A DNA stretch of 54,871 nt, from contig JAETNY010000014.1 of NCBI GenBank assembly GCA_021771915.1, positions 1 through 54,871 of the forward strand. The letters are read 5' to 3'. Position numbers and translations under genes: made by a program. The notes beneath the pieces were generated by a model. The model had not been told where the DNA came from. It searched no databases and was given only the letters and a program-made list of their open reading frames with translations. The stretch's first letter is position 1. Every line of letters begins with the position of its first letter. Below are positions 43,247 to 52,816 of this stretch, piece by piece. The DNA comes from Bacillota bacterium (GTDB lineage: Bacteria; Bacillota; Dehalobacteriia; UBA4068; UBA4997).

Positions 43247-44638
43247 TTAATTCAGTGCTTCATCATTCATAAATTTAGCCTTAAAAACGGTTATAAACAA
43301 AATCTTCAAATCAAAAAGCAACCGCCAATGCTCAATATAATAAATATCATACTCCACCCGAGCTTTAATTGAAGTATCCCCACGCAGGCCGTTAACCTGG
43401 GCCCAGCCCGTAATCCCGGGGCGCACCTGATGCTTCACCATATAAAGCGGCACCTCGTCTTTAAACTGGTCGACATAAAAAGGCACCTCCGGCCGCGGCC
43501 CCACCAGACTCATATCCCCTTTCAGAACATTAAAAAACTGGGGGAACTCGTCCAGCGAACATTTACGCATGAAGGAACCAAATTTGGTTTTGCGGTCGTC
43601 ATGCTGACTGCTCCAGCCGGTATCCTGCTGCTTATTAATGCGCATGGAGCGGAATTTATACATATAAAACGGCTTTTTATTGCGCCCCACGCGCTGCTGT
43701 TTGAAAATAATCGGCCCCGGAGAGGATAAACGCACGCCCAGCGCGCAAAACAGCATAATTGGTAAGGTGCAGATTATCAGCAACAGTGAGCCAACAATAT
43801 CAAAGGCACGCTTGCAAAAGGCATTGCCCCAGTTATCCAAAGGTATGCGGCGGATATTTAACAGCGGAATACCGTTTAAGTCATCAAATTCCGGATTGGA
43901 GGGCATGTAATCAGCATAAAAGGGAATTATAGAAAGCTTGGTGCCGGTTTTTTCACAGGCGGCGATAATATGCGGCGTACGCTGATAATCCACCATATCA
44001 ATCGCCGATATAACCTCGTCTGGCCGCAAATCATTCAAAAGATTTTCCAGCTTGTCATAATCGCCCAGATAAAGCAGCCCAGGCAGTGGCCTTGCCCCGG
44101 CTGGCGCCACATAACCCATGGCGGAATAACCCAGTTCCCGTTCGCGCTGAATGGCATCAAGATAAGTCTGCGCCATCTTACTGCTGCCCACAATCAGCAC
44201 ATGCTTCTGGTTATAACCCAGCTGCCGGTAACGGCGCAGTAAACGGCGCAGCACAAAACGCTTGGCGCTTAACACCGCCAGCACCAGCAGATAGAAAATA
44301 GCCAGCGTCCAACGGGAATAATGCTCGTCATGCTGCACAAACAACACACTCAACAGCAGCATAATATCCAGCGTGCTGGCGCGCAGCAGTCGGGAAAACT
44401 CGTCCATCAGCGAGTTATTGCGAAAAGAACGATACAGACCAAAGGCCGCAAAGCTGAACAAAAACAGCGCCGTTATCAGAAAATCCAGCTTCAGGTACTC
44501 GTCCAGAGTGATATTGATAACACCGCCCGGCAACACATAAAAACGCAGCCAGAAAGCCAGCGGCAGCATGGCATAAACCAATAGTCCGTCGCTGACCACA
44601 TTAACCTGATTAAGAAGTTTTTGGTTTTCTTTAATCAT
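43247..44638 (-). CDS. Polyprenyl-phosphate sugar phosphotransferase (initiating transferase)
   Basis: A 463-residue polyisoprenyl-phosphate hexose-1-phosphate transferase. Four N-terminal helices (residues 15-135), a Rossmann-like middle (HVLIVGSSKMAQTYLDAI) and the bacterial sugar transferase domain with KRAFDIVGSLLLIICTLPIM, FYMYKFRSMRIN, KCSLDEFPQFFNVLKGDMSL, VGPRPEVPF and RPGITGWAQVNG. It puts the first sugar on undecaprenyl phosphate for export polysaccharide. Complete. Confidence 0.94.
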   Translation of the reverse strand: MIKENQKLLNQVNVVSDGLLVYAMLPLAFWLRFYVLPGGVINITLDEYLKLDFLITALFLFSFAAFGLYRSFRNNSLMDEFSRLLRASTLDIMLLLSVLFVQHDEHYSRWTLAIFYLLVLAVLSAKRFVLRRLLRRYRQLGYNQKHVLIVGSSKMAQTYLDAIQRERELGYSAMGYVAPAGARPLPGLLYLGDYDKLENLLNDLRPDEVISAIDMVDYQRTPHIIAACEKTGTKLSIIPFYADYMPSNPEFDDLNGIPLLNIRRIPLDNWGNAFCKRAFDIVGSLLLIICTLPIMLFCALGVRLSSPGPIIFKQQRVGRNKKPFYMYKFRSMRINKQQDTGWSSQHDDRKTKFGSFMRKCSLDEFPQFFNVLKGDMSLVGPRPEVPFYVDQFKDEVPLYMVKHQVRPGITGWAQVNGLRGDTSIKARVEYDIYYIEHWRLLFDLKILFITVFKAKFMNDEALN

Positions 44639-44668
44639 ATTCGCCCTCTAAGCCTGTCAGGCAAGCAA

Positions 44669-47116
44669 TCAGCCTGCCTGCCGCGCCACAAACTCCTGCG
44701 CAGCCGCGTCCAGCTGTATCTGACCCATGTTCTGCTCATTCCAGTTATTCATAATTTCCACAATGCGCGCCGCGCCCTGGCGGAAAGATGTGGTATTCTG
44801 CTCAAAATTAATCAGCATGTTAAACACATTCTGCCAGGCTGAAGCATCAGATGAAACATAGTTAACATATTTTTCCAGCATGGCGAAAGCCTCTTCCTGC
44901 CGATTATTGCCAAAATAATACTCCGCCAGATAAAATGGTATGGTATTGGAATTCACCTTGGCCAGATGCTCGGCATATTTATCCGCCTGCTTCTGAATAT
45001 CTTCATTAATATTGCTGGCCAGAGTGCTGCGCACATAAGAAAGTTCATAATCCGCCCACTCATATTTGTCGATAGCCGCCGCTGCGGCCAGCTTTTCAAA
45101 AGAAACCTTTTGTGGGTCGCTTATCATATTCGCAGCCGCCAGATTACCGCCCAACAGCACGATAAACAGCACCAAAAAAGCCGCCGCGCCGAATATGCAG
45201 CCAGTGCGCACTTTCAAAGACAACTCCGGCATTGGCAGCGTTTTATCACAGCAAAGGATAAGCAGCGCCAAAACGCCAAAGGCCATCGGCAGATATGGAT
45301 AAGATGAGAAAACAACCTCCGTGGCGGCATGACCGGCCATAAACACCAGCGCCGCGCCCAGCGCCGGCACCATTGGGTGAATTTCGCCCTCGCCGCGCCC
45401 CTTGCGCATCATCAGCACAGAAACCGCCCCAACCAACAGCATACCAACAAACAATATCAAACCAATTATACCGGTTTCTACCAAAGACTGAATATAATGA
45501 TTATGCGCATATTTTGTTTCATAATAAAAACTCTGCACACTCTTAATGCCATTTTCATAAGCGCCAATACCCAAGCCAAAAATCGGACTGCGCTGCCAAA
45601 GCTTAATACCATCATCGAAGAATACCAGACGCTGAATGGCGTTTTCATTCGCCCACAAGCCCTGCAAGCGGTTAGCCACAAAGCCCGGCAACAGTGGGTA
45701 GCCCAGCGGAATATCCCCGGAGCCGTTTGTTCCCTGATAAGTTAATGCGTCCAACGTCACAGAACCGCCATCTGCCGGTTGTACCAGCGTGAAATAAACC
45801 ACAGAACTGCCCTCCGGCACATCAAACTCCGCACCGTGCAAAGCTCCATTATAAAGTATGGTGCTGGTATGCATCATAGTTTCCTGCTGATTCTGGCTTT
45901 CAATGGATACCTGTATTGCACTACTATCCATGCTGGCATATTCCAGCGTATAATGCCCCGGCTCCGGATAAGCCGCCCGGCGCAGGCTCTCGCCTGGTTG
46001 CAGTGTAACTGCGCCATTCAGGTTATAAGCCAGCATGACAAAAACTACCAGCAACGTCAATGTGGCATACATTACCGCCTCCACCAGCCAGGCGCGACGG
46101 TTCAGCACATCAGACAGCGGCCGGCCAACATAGTTATCCAGCACAAACAGCAACGCCGGCCCCAACAAAGCCAGCAGCAATGGCACGGGTCGCGCGCTCT
46201 GCCAGGCGTCAAAAGAGGTTACCGAAACAATACCGGCGGCCAAAACAGTCAAAATCAGTGTTTCCAGCATTAATATCAAAAGTGAGGCGCGTCTGGTTTT
46301 AACCTCCAAAAGCAGATATACCCAAAAGGCCAGCGCAATTATACCGCTGGCGCCCATACTAAAGGCCAGCATAAAGCCCATAGCGTTCACAAACAGACAG
46401 AATATATGCAACGCTTTTTCGCCCTTGCCGCCAGCAGACTGCACCAGCCCCAAAGACAACAACACACCAATGCCCACACAGCCGGCGAAAATGTTCGGAT
46501 TAGCAAAAAGCGAGGTCATACGCACGCCAATTTCCAGACCGTCCAGTCCGGTATAATCCGGCGTAAAAGCGCCTAACAATGCCAACACGGCGCCGCTGAC
46601 CAAGCGTGTGGAAATCATATCGATGCTGACCAGCGCCATCAGCGCCGCCGCCATGGACAACACCATAGCCAGCCGACGTCCCGGCTGCCAGCCGCGACCG
46701 CGCGCCAAAGCCAGCATAATCAACAGCAGACAAAAGGAAATGATAACTTTTAGAAATTCATACAACGCAAATTTGCCGGATATGGCATAAAGCGTAGAGA
46801 TACCGTCCATCAACACCCAGGCCGCCACCAAACCAAACAGCGGCCCCACATGGTCACGCAGAACGCCCATACCAAAAAATACCGTGGCCACTCCCACAAT
46901 CAGCAGCAGCATTGCCATGCCCTTAACCGTGGCGACGGAACTTAAACAAACTGCCAAAAAGAACAAAACAGCCATTAAACCGGTCAGCAACAGCTGCCGC
47001 ACCGACAGCGCTTCCGCGGACACACTCTGCGCGCCGCTCTCAACCACAACAGGCGAACTAACGCCCCCCGGCATTTTATTAACAGCTGGTTGTCTGCTTT
47101 TCTTTTGCTTCACCAT
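44669..47116 (-). CDS. O-antigen ligase/Wzy-type polymerase with C-terminal repeat region
   Basis: An 815-residue membrane protein, first gene of the polysaccharide operon. About 12 helices; the central periplasmic loop near residues 370-520 ends with RSPIFGLGIGAYENGIKSV and KYAHNHYIQSLVETGIIGLI, the Wzy_C/ligase motif. The last 130 residues are soluble and helical with TPR-like PFYLAEYYFGNNRQEEAFAM repeats. Expected to polymerise or ligate lipid-linked repeat units. Its upstream region carries a promoter; the mobile element begins just beyond. Confidence 0.9.
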   Translation of the reverse strand: MVKQKKSRQPAVNKMPGGVSSPVVVESGAQSVSAEALSVRQLLLTGLMAVLFFLAVCLSSVATVKGMAMLLLIVGVATVFFGMGVLRDHVGPLFGLVAAWVLMDGISTLYAISGKFALYEFLKVIISFCLLLIMLALARGRGWQPGRRLAMVLSMAAALMALVSIDMISTRLVSGAVLALLGAFTPDYTGLDGLEIGVRMTSLFANPNIFAGCVGIGVLLSLGLVQSAGGKGEKALHIFCLFVNAMGFMLAFSMGASGIIALAFWVYLLLEVKTRRASLLILMLETLILTVLAAGIVSVTSFDAWQSARPVPLLLALLGPALLFVLDNYVGRPLSDVLNRRAWLVEAVMYATLTLLVVFVMLAYNLNGAVTLQPGESLRRAAYPEPGHYTLEYASMDSSAIQVSIESQNQQETMMHTSTILYNGALHGAEFDVPEGSSVVYFTLVQPADGGSVTLDALTYQGTNGSGDIPLGYPLLPGFVANRLQGLWANENAIQRLVFFDDGIKLWQRSPIFGLGIGAYENGIKSVQSFYYETKYAHNHYIQSLVETGIIGLILFVGMLLVGAVSVLMMRKGRGEGEIHPMVPALGAALVFMAGHAATEVVFSSYPYLPMAFGVLALLILCCDKTLPMPELSLKVRTGCIFGAAAFLVLFIVLLGGNLAAANMISDPQKVSFEKLAAAAAIDKYEWADYELSYVRSTLASNINEDIQKQADKYAEHLAKVNSNTIPFYLAEYYFGNNRQEEAFAMLEKYVNYVSSDASAWQNVFNMLINFEQNTTSFRQGAARIVEIMNNWNEQNMGQIQLDAAAQEFVARQAG

Positions 47117-47198
47117 AAATCGTTTTCACCTCAATAAAATCTTTTCCCAGTAAAAATTTTTTTAATCTATTATTAAGCATAATTTTCTATATTAATTT

Positions 47199-47227
47199 AG
47201 TATAACATAAACCAATCGTAAAGGCAA
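47199..47227 (-). promoter_or_regulatory. Promoter of the exopolysaccharide operon
   Basis: On the minus strand TTGCCT (47222-47227), 17 bases, TATACT (47199-47204), about 80 bases ahead of the Wzy-like gene. It is the last backbone feature before the transposon genes. Confidence 0.5.
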
Positions 47228-47262
47228 TAAAATTACCTTATTTTTCCCAAAAAGCACATAAA

Positions 47263-47292
47263 AAACCAACGCTCAATTTTAAGCGTTGGTTT
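47263..47292 (-). terminator. Terminator of the recombinase transcript
   Basis: AAACCAACGCT (47263-47273) pairs with AGCGTTGGTTT (47282-47292) across an 8-base loop, just beyond the small frame downstream of the recombinase; on the minus strand T residues follow. It lies close to the presumed left end of the element. Confidence 0.7.
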
Positions 47293-47301
47293 GCAAAAAA
47301 A

Positions 47302-47511
47302 TCAAATATTGCCGGCAACCTTAGCCAGTCGCCTCTGCCCGGCCTCCGCATATTTGCGCTTGGTCGCCATACCGCCGCGCAAATGGCGCTCTGCCTTGTT
47401 GTTCTCCAAAATCTCCTTAACCTGCCCGGCCACCACTTCATTCAGCAAGGGCAGGCGTTCCGTTATATCCTTATGTACGGTCATATATATTTGGAGCGTT
47501 AATTCTTTCAT
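47302..47511 (-). CDS. Small transposon protein, TnpW-like position
   Basis: A 69-residue basic protein (MKELTLQIYMTVHKDITERL, then GGMATKRKYAEAGQRRLAKV) overlapping the recombinase 3' end by 41 bases. Tn4451-like elements carry a small frame downstream of tnpX that is thought to assist excision. The ATG at 47511 is chosen over an upstream start inside the recombinase. Recognition rests on position and style. Confidence 0.55.
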   Translation of the reverse strand: MKELTLQIYMTVHKDITERLPLLNEVVAGQVKEILENNKAERHLRGGMATKRKYAEAGQRRLAKVAGNI

Positions 47512-49066
47512 TAGCAGCAATGCGTCTGGCAGGCTTTTTATTGTCCGCTATCAGCACTTTATCCGTCAGCCCCAAGTCCCCCAACAGCCGCAGGAATATT
47601 TCCACATTGCCGTCCTTGTCCACTTCAATCCGCTGGATTATCTTCTTCAGCTGGGCGTTAGTCATCTGGCTGACATCTGTTATATCTTCAATCTGCTTAA
47701 AGGTGCTATGCAGCAAATTTTCCAGCTGCATACCCTTAGTCAGGTTATAGGAAACCATTTTCAGCTCATTTTCCAGTCGTTCAATTTCCTGTCTGGCGCC
47801 GCCAATCTTCTCGTTCAATTCCTCTCGGCTGATTAAATCGTCAGCGTACATATCCATATATTTCTGACGGTTTTTTTGCAGTCTGGCAAGCTGGCTTTGT
47901 AGCTGCTTTTCATACTCCAAATTTTCGTCTTTAGCTTTATAAACTCGCTGAAACTCGCCCACCACATAGCCGATAACCTGCTTTTTGTTTTGCAAAATCT
48001 CGGCAAAATATTCCTGCAATACGGCAATCAGTTCCGCCTCGTCCACCGTAACCGCATTCGGGCAGCTATCCGCACCCCGGCCATTATGCCCGGAACAAAC
48101 CCAACGAATATAAGTATTTTTGTAAGTTCGCACCGTCCGCCGGAAAGACCAGCCGCACTCTTTGCATTTTATTAAGGTAGAAAAAAGATGTTTGTTGCTC
48201 TGGCGTTTGCCGTCCACCTTAAAAGCCTTATACCTGGCAGCCATTATCTGCTGCGCCTGTTCAAAAACCTCCGGCTCAACAATCCGCAGCTCCGGCTTGT
48301 CCACCGTCAGCCATTCGGTTTCGTCCTTATCCGCTCGCTGCCCGGTGAGAAAATCCGTAACCTCCTGCTTGCCATTGATAATTTTGCCGGTATAAAGCTC
48401 ATTAGTTAAAATCCGGCAGGTTGCGTTCTGGCTCCACTGGCAATTTCGCTTGGTTTTCAAACCTCGCTCATTCAGCATATTGGCAATCTTGGCCGCCCCG
48501 TAACCCTCATTAATATACCAATGGTAAATTTGCCGTACAACTGCCGCTTCCTCCGCATTGACAGTCATATTAAAATAGTCGCCAATCGTTTTATCATAGC
48601 CATAAACTATGTTCGGCACCCGGCCTTTTTCAGCGTTAAGCTTTTTGCCGAATTTCACACGCTTGGAGGTGTTGGCGCTTTCTTCCTGCGCCAGCGCCCC
48701 GAAAATTGTCAGCACAAATTCACTGTTGCCCATATTCGTCATATTAGCGGTGAGAAACTGAGTTTCAATCCCTAGAGCTTTCAGCTTGCGAACATTTTGC
48801 AGCAGGTCAACGGTGTTTCTGGCAAACCGGGAAATATCCTTAACCACCACCATATCAAACAGGCCACTTTCTGCGTCCGCCATCATACGCAAGAACTCCT
48901 TGCGGTTTTTGATTTTGGTGCCGGATATACCCTCGTCAGCATAAAGCCGTACCAGATTATCCCCTGTACGCTGGGTATACTCGGCAAAAAATTCTTTCTG
49001 CGCCTCCAGACTGTTCAGCTGGTCTGTTTTATCAGTGGAAACCCGGCAATAAGCTGCAATATTCAT
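47471..49066 (-). CDS. tnpX: Large serine recombinase, TnpX-like
   Basis: A 531-residue site-specific recombinase. The catalytic Ser10 is in AAYCRVSTDKTDQ; further resolvase motifs are YADEGISGTKIKNRKEFLRM, VVKDISRFARNTVDLLQNVR and EESANTSKRVKFG. A recombinase domain (about 155-260) and a zinc ribbon (CKECGWSFRR then CSGHNGRGADSCPNAV) lead to a coiled coil (380-450). This is the TnpX/large-resolvase layout used for excision and insertion of the transposon. All domains are intact. Confidence 0.95.
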   Translation of the reverse strand: MNIAAYCRVSTDKTDQLNSLEAQKEFFAEYTQRTGDNLVRLYADEGISGTKIKNRKEFLRMMADAESGLFDMVVVKDISRFARNTVDLLQNVRKLKALGIETQFLTANMTNMGNSEFVLTIFGALAQEESANTSKRVKFGKKLNAEKGRVPNIVYGYDKTIGDYFNMTVNAEEAAVVRQIYHWYINEGYGAAKIANMLNERGLKTKRNCQWSQNATCRILTNELYTGKIINGKQEVTDFLTGQRADKDETEWLTVDKPELRIVEPEVFEQAQQIMAARYKAFKVDGKRQSNKHLFSTLIKCKECGWSFRRTVRTYKNTYIRWVCSGHNGRGADSCPNAVTVDEAELIAVLQEYFAEILQNKKQVIGYVVGEFQRVYKAKDENLEYEKQLQSQLARLQKNRQKYMDMYADDLISREELNEKIGGARQEIERLENELKMVSYNLTKGMQLENLLHSTFKQIEDITDVSQMTNAQLKKIIQRIEVDKDGNVEIFLRLLGDLGLTDKVLIADNKKPARRIAANERINAPNIYDRT

Positions 49067-49189
49067 AACAAAACCCCTTTTTAATTGTCATCTCAAAAAT
49101 TAAACGAGCGTTCGCATATAACCGAATTATAACATAGGTCATCGCAAATTGCAATATAGTATCAAAAAAACAAAGAGTTATCCCACATT

Positions 49190-49372
49190 TTATGCAGGAT
49201 AACCCTCCTCATATCTTATTGCGTTATCGTTTTCAATCTCCCCAGACGCCTTTCGGATTACCGCCTCCACCTTGGACGCATTAACCTCCAAAAAAAGCTT
49301 TAGTATGTAGTCCGCAGTCGCCTCCAGCGTGTTCGGATTATGAAATATATAATTCAATTTTCTTCTTTTCAT
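49190..49372 (-). CDS. Small transposon-encoded protein with NPNT motif
   Basis: A 60-residue protein: basic start MKRRKLNYIFHNPNTLEATA, then DYILKLFLEVNASKVEAVIR. Small frames with this HNPNT-ATADY pattern recur next to serine recombinases in Clostridia elements; the function is unknown. It lies 124 bases upstream of the recombinase, in the same direction. Confidence 0.65.
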   Translation of the reverse strand: MKRRKLNYIFHNPNTLEATADYILKLFLEVNASKVEAVIRKASGEIENDNAIRYEEGYPA

Positions 49373-49609
49373 CTTATAAGAACCACCTCCATAATAGCTG
49401 TCCAGCTGTTTCTGTTAAAGCTTATGATTTTCCATTGCCATTATCACCAAAAAAATCCGCCTATTTTCCGAACTTTTTCTAAACCCAAATATAAGCTTTT
49501 AGAACTCTCCAAGCCGCACCACATAAGGCCTCCGGAGCCCCATTTTAAGGGTGCGTGTGGGGTAATACCTAAACCCTAAAAACAGCGTTTACTTTGTCTA
49601 TAAAAGCAA

Positions 49610-50602
49610 TTATAAATCAAGCGTATTGTCAATTCCCACCAGCCGCTGCTCACTCTTGGTACCGGCATATATTTCCAGCACCTCCGGCGGTATCCTCTGC
49701 ATAACCGCCAGCGCAGCCTCATAATCGTGCCGCAGTTTCAAATCCTGCATTTTCTTTAGTATACTTTCCCGCTGCACTGCCTCCAATGAGCAGGCCAGTT
49801 GCTTATTTTCCTTTTGCAGCTCCCGGTTTTCCGCAGCTGTTTTGGCAAAAACTCCCTTATATTTTTTCAGCTGACTTTGCATTTTCTCTACACCAGGTAT
49901 ATAGCCATCCAGCAACCGGCTAATCTCTGTCGCTCTTAACTTGGCGTTCAAAGGATTTATGCCAGTCAAAAGCTGCTCCAGCCGCTCCCGCTGCTTGTTT
50001 AAGCGGCACATCTCCTTAAAAACTCTGGGTGGAATATGCTCTCTGCCGGTCTGGCTAGCGCTCTCCCCTCGCTCCAAATCAGGATACTTTTCCACCATCG
50101 CCGACCAAAAATCGTCTTGCCAAAGCGTCAACTTTTTCTTATTGCCCACAATCTCCTTAGCACAAAGCCGACCGTCCGCCGTCAGCGGCACAAAGGAAAG
50201 GTGCATATGCGGCGTTTTTTCGTCCATATGCACCACTGCCGATATAAGCGTTTTTTTATCTTGCCTCTCCTCAACAAATTTCAACGCCTGTTCAAAAAAA
50301 GCTTTTATTTCCGCCCGTTTCTTACCTTTAAAAAAAGCCGGACTGGCTGTAATCATCGCCTCCACCAGCCTCACGCTATCCTTTCTCGTCCTGCAACCGG
50401 CCTCGGCTATCTGACGCTCCGCCTCCGCCCGGTATTTTCCTGGCGGCTCCACCAGATGAAAATTCAGCCTGCTGCGGCTGCTATCCACATCAGGATTGCT
50501 GGCATATTTTTCCTTGGTACGCTCGTTATGCGCCTCAATATTGCTAATCTCCGGCCCCTTATATTTGGCAAAACGCAAAATCGCATACTGCGCTTTCTCC
50601 AT
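49610..50602 (-). CDS. MobV-family relaxase (plasmid mobilization, TnpZ-like)
   Basis: A 330-residue Pre/Mob relaxase. N-terminal AQYAILRFAKYKGPEISNIE with HNERTKEKYA, then the catalytic histidine cluster HMDEKTPHMHLSFVPLTADG. The C-terminal third is coiled coil (KKYKGVFAKTAAENRELQKE). It nicks at an oriT in its own upstream region, and a candidate lies at 50648-50713. This explains mobilization in the absence of a transfer apparatus. Confidence 0.92.
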   Translation of the reverse strand: MEKAQYAILRFAKYKGPEISNIEAHNERTKEKYASNPDVDSSRSRLNFHLVEPPGKYRAEAERQIAEAGCRTRKDSVRLVEAMITASPAFFKGKKRAEIKAFFEQALKFVEERQDKKTLISAVVHMDEKTPHMHLSFVPLTADGRLCAKEIVGNKKKLTLWQDDFWSAMVEKYPDLERGESASQTGREHIPPRVFKEMCRLNKQRERLEQLLTGINPLNAKLRATEISRLLDGYIPGVEKMQSQLKKYKGVFAKTAAENRELQKENKQLACSLEAVQRESILKKMQDLKLRHDYEAALAVMQRIPPEVLEIYAGTKSEQRLVGIDNTLDL

Positions 50603-50647
50603 AAGAATTCCTCCTTTATATACTTCTAAAACCGATCAAAACGCTAT

Positions 50648-50713
50648 GTACATACATACATCAACTATCGCCAAGCCATCTTTCAGGCACACTACAATCC
50701 GGTATGTATGTAC
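50648..50713 (-). other. Candidate origin of transfer (oriT) of the MobV relaxase
   Basis: A perfect 12-base inverted repeat, GTACATACATAC (50648-50659) and GTATGTATGTAC (50702-50713), brackets the minus-strand sequence TAGTGTG (688-694 of this kilobase, 50688-50694). The pMV158-type MobV nick site is TAGTGTG/TTA, on the strand read with mob. It lies just upstream of the relaxase start, the expected place, and overlaps the 3' end of the D5 primase gene. Confidence 0.55.
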
Positions 50714-52055
50714 GCAGAGAATTAGTAGAAACATCATTTATATTTGGCTGCACCAAAGGCGCAACACCCACAAAGCCCCAGACCCGCCTACCGGCGGCAT
50801 TAGTTATCCGATTGCAGTGTTCAAGGTTATACTTATTTTGGTTTGCCACCAGCCAATCGCTAAAGCTGCGAGCTTTAAGCGGCGCCAGCGAATTTTCCTC
50901 GCACCACATTTTATAGATTTCATAAAAATCCTTGGAGCTGATGCTCGCCCCGGCTTGCAGCTTGATATAGCCCTCCGAATCCATAAAATCAAAAACATTG
51001 TTATTATCCCTTTTGACCGTTTCCCGGTTAGCTTTGGCTCGCTCACTTTCCGTAAATTTGAAATTATTAGTAACCAAACGTTGTAATCCCTCAAAAGCCC
51101 ACAGAAAGATGCTTGCCAATTCAGCTTTCATTTTCTCAGCCAAATCAGGGTCGTCAATCCTACCCTCAGGTTTTTCCTTAGTCGTCAGCACCAGCTGCCG
51201 CCGGTAAAAACCGTCGCTACGGTCATAAAGCGCCTGCAAATCCCCGTTGCTAAAGGCCAACAGCCGGGCAAACATCCAGCCCTGATAGCTTTGCTTGCAT
51301 TTGCGCTCCAAATCCATTTTGCCCTGCGCCGTTACAATAGATTTGACATAATTAGTCTGCCGCAGCGCCTCCATACGCATATCATCGTCCACACACAGCA
51401 AAATATGCTCCAAATCTGCTCTGGCAAAGCGGTTCTCGGAAATTTTGCCGATGCTGCCGTCTTTCATATTGCAGCCAAATAAAGCTCCCAGCACCGCTCC
51501 AATCTGCGACTTGCCTTCGCCGCCTTTACCTTTTATAACTAGCATTCGCTGGCCTTTATTGCTGGGTATTAAGCAATAACCGATAAACTCCTGCAAGGTC
51601 GGAATATCTTCTGGATACAGCAGGCTTTGCAAAAACCCCAGCCATTGTACCGGCGAAGCCGCCTGCGGATTATATTTTACCGGCAAGCGGTTACGCACAA
51701 TTTCCGGTCTGCCAGCAACAAAACTGCCATCCAGCTTTAATGTGCCATTGCTCAGATGAATTTTATCCGGCTCCGGCGCAAAATCCTTAACCTGCGCTGC
51801 CAGCTTCAAAATCTCCAAAATATTGCTTATCTTGCGAGGAATATTGCTGACTGCGCAACATTTCAATTCATCAAATATCTCGCCTCGCAGAACCAGCTCG
51901 TCAGTCAGCCTGCCATTTGGCGTAAAGAACGCCCCATTAGCATAGATAATCTGGCGGTTTTGCAAAAAATCTTCCGCAAACATCGCTTCATTTATCGCCT
52001 TGCCGTCGAACCAGCGTGGCGTAATACCGTCAGGCAATTTCTTTGATTTTTTCAT
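50661..52055 (-). CDS. D5-type primase/helicase (phage or plasmid P4-like)
   Basis: A 464-residue protein of the D5_N/poxvirus D5-P4 helicase group. The middle carries Walker A VIKGKGGEGKSQIGAVLGAL (about residue 205), Walker B ILLCVDDDMRMEAL, sensor ARLLAFSNGDLQALYDRSDG and an arginine-finger region FYRRQLVLTT. Start at 52055 with GGAGG 9 bases upstream; it overlaps the CHC2 primase gene by 26 bases. It probably unwinds DNA for replication of the excised element. The 3' end overlaps the candidate oriT. Confidence 0.88.
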   Translation of the reverse strand: MKKSKKLPDGITPRWFDGKAINEAMFAEDFLQNRQIIYANGAFFTPNGRLTDELVLRGEIFDELKCCAVSNIPRKISNILEILKLAAQVKDFAPEPDKIHLSNGTLKLDGSFVAGRPEIVRNRLPVKYNPQAASPVQWLGFLQSLLYPEDIPTLQEFIGYCLIPSNKGQRMLVIKGKGGEGKSQIGAVLGALFGCNMKDGSIGKISENRFARADLEHILLCVDDDMRMEALRQTNYVKSIVTAQGKMDLERKCKQSYQGWMFARLLAFSNGDLQALYDRSDGFYRRQLVLTTKEKPEGRIDDPDLAEKMKAELASIFLWAFEGLQRLVTNNFKFTESERAKANRETVKRDNNNVFDFMDSEGYIKLQAGASISSKDFYEIYKMWCEENSLAPLKARSFSDWLVANQNKYNLEHCNRITNAAGRRVWGFVGVAPLVQPNINDVSTNSLRTYIPDCSVPERWLGDS

Positions 52056-52650
52056 TTGCCAACGCCTCCTTTTGTATTTTTTCCAAACGCTCCGCCAATC
52101 TGCCAATAGTATTATTTTGCCGCAATTCTGCAAATATCTTACTTCGTTGTTCCTTTTCAGCAAAAGTTAAAATATCTGCCAGATAACGCACATAATTAAC
52201 CATTTGACAAGCCGCCACAAAACGATCGTCCAATTCTACCGTTAAATTTATCGGCGCATATTCTCGCTGCCACCTTTCCAACAGATGCAGATAATCACAC
52301 AACAAGCGCTGATAGCGCTGCTCCATTTGGCTTAATTCTTTTTGCCGCTGCCATACGGCTTTGCTTTCCATTACCGGCTGCAGCATATCAGAGTCAACAG
52401 CCAAATCATAGGCCAGCTTTTGCGCCGATTGGTAATTGCTTAATCCAAACAATTTGGCAATCAATGCAATAACATCACCGGCAGCCCCACAGCCAAAACA
52501 ATAGAAATAATCTTCATTTAGCTTCAGACTGGGGTGCTTGTCCTCGTGAAACGGACAGCATACCATACCCATCCGCATCACCTCCAATCCATACATTTTA
52601 GCCGCCTGCGGAACGGAAACCACTGACTTAACTCCCTCAAATAAATTCAT
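52030..52650 (-). CDS. CHC2 zinc-finger DNA primase fragment
   Basis: A 206-residue protein: MNLFEGVKSVVSVPQAAKMY, then the CHC2 zinc finger CCPFHEDKHPSLKLNED with YCFGCGAAGDVIALI. It lacks the TOPRIM domain of full primases; the last 120 residues are helical. This split arrangement with a D5 helicase is common in mobile elements. The start at 52650 has GGGAGG 7 bases upstream. Confidence 0.88.
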   Translation of the reverse strand: MNLFEGVKSVVSVPQAAKMYGLEVMRMGMVCCPFHEDKHPSLKLNEDYFYCFGCGAAGDVIALIAKLFGLSNYQSAQKLAYDLAVDSDMLQPVMESKAVWQRQKELSQMEQRYQRLLCDYLHLLERWQREYAPINLTVELDDRFVAACQMVNYVRYLADILTFAEKEQRSKIFAELRQNNTIGRLAERLEKIQKEALANEKIKEIA

Positions 52651-52738
52651 AAACATTCCTCCCTTGCTTTGCTTAAAGTTTCTCCGTCTACCTGAATATA
52701 CGCAGGAAAACCGCCTCAGCAAAAAAATCCGGCAGTAA

Positions 52739-52785
52739 TGCAAATAAATGAAAAAAACGCCCGGCAAATTTGCAAAAATGCAAAT
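52739..52785. repeat. TGCAAAT repeats upstream of the primase operon
   Basis: TGCAAAT occurs at 52739-52745 and 52779-52785, and its complement ATTTGCA at 52768-52774; the last two form a perfect inverted repeat around AAAA. A further TTGCAATGCA lies near 52805. The cluster is in the divergent intergenic region ahead of the two primase genes and may be an origin or a regulator site. Confidence 0.4.
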
Positions 52786-52816
52786 CCCGGAGCGCCAAAA
52801 TGTATTGCAATGCAGA

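Noticed and set aside
49373-49609. oriT between the NPNT protein and the relaxase gene, with a CTCCGGAG palindrome and GTGCGTGTGGGG
   Set aside because: It is downstream of the relaxase gene, and the expected TAGTGTG motif occurs instead upstream at 50688-50694.
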